From NCBI GenBank assembly GCA_030323885.1, contig CM059188.1, forward strand, positions 117,527,974 to 117,591,973: 64,000 bases of DNA. The letters are read 5' to 3'. This document shows, piece after piece, positions 63,830 through 64,000 of the stretch. Source of the DNA: Branchipolynoe longqiensis (Eukaryota; Annelida; Polychaeta; Phyllodocida; Polynoidae). Position numbers and translations under genes: made by a program. Numbering within the stretch: the stretch's first letter is position 1; each line of letters begins with the position of its first letter. The notes below the pieces were generated by a model, which worked only from the letters and a program-made list of their open reading frames with translations, ran no database searches and was not told the origin of the DNA.

Positions 63830-64000
63830 TGGTGCTGTCACATTACCACGTTTCTCTCCAACGTGTGTCACTTTTTGGCGAAACGTCGGGAAGCGTTACG
63901 CGCGCGTTGGTCGCACGTCGGTACACTTTGAGTGACAGCGACGGTCGCACCCACACTGTGGCACACGTTGAATGCTTTGTGCTTGCACAAAACTTTTGAC
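63830..64000 (+). mobile_element. Left end of another GTCACATTA inverted-repeat element, cut by the window edge
   Basis: TGGTGCTGTCACATTACCAC followed by CAACGTGTG, AACGTCGG, GCACGTCGG-type words, the same style as the other mosaic elements. The right end is outside the window. Confidence 0.5.

Overview
This is eukaryotic, repeat-dominated DNA, most likely from a lophotrochozoan and probably a mollusc. The basis is introns with GT/AG boundaries, tRNA-derived SINE families of a type I associate with mollusc genomes (recognised from memory, not searched), DIRS-type and LINE retrotransposon remnants, and many short inverted-repeat transposons. There are no operons, bacterial genes or CRISPR arrays. 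Two 500-N scaffold gaps (7062-7561 and 35689-36188) divide the window into three contigs.

Only two host genes are visible. (1) An ankyrin-repeat gene resembling the RAI14/UACA/ANKRD24 family has three phase-compatible exons on the + strand (29582-29712, 31978-32066, 34119-34183). Its best candidate first coding exon lies on the MINUS strand at 46811-46864, next to a CpG-rich promoter-like tract. Reversing the middle contig (7562-35688) between its two gaps would put all four exons on one strand in the right order, so I suspect a scaffolding inversion. (2) The first coding exon of a furin/PCSK-type proprotein convertase lies on the + strand (59416-59574), downstream of a promoter-like region with CRE, ETS and YY1-like motifs.

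Nearly everything else is mobile or repetitive DNA. Four tRNA-related SINE families are present: A, about 30 copies or fragments, all over; B; C, four good copies; D, three loci. Several are nested with clear target-site duplications. A DIRS-like (tyrosine-recombinase) retrotransposon cluster occupies 41.37-45.7 kb, with another fragment at 3.8-5.1 kb. A 5'-truncated LINE reverse transcriptase lies on the minus strand at 60.8-62.1 kb. Conventional MITEs include pogo-like and mariner-like copies, a roughly 350-bp family (MITE-1), and single TIR elements. Satellites and low-complexity arrays include a diverged ~185-bp satellite at 0.13-0.9 kb and a TATG higher-order array at 5.1-7.06 kb that runs into the first gap.

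The most unusual feature is a set of about a dozen inverted-repeat elements. Their ends share a short terminus ([G/C]-rich pentamer, then GTCACACTA or close variants, or an equivalent end), and most complete ones are flanked by TTA or TAA, the TSD type of PIF/Harbinger. Inside, each is a mosaic of one short family-specific word in both orientations: TACGCCGTCA, CCCGGACCAC, TTGCGACC, AACGGACAG, ATGCGAATGCG, CAGTGACCTTGTA or GACGACA. The two largest (21507-23238 and 52469-54581) are the same family in opposite orientation. Both carry kilobase cores of alternating low-complexity blocks, which create long but meaningless open frames.
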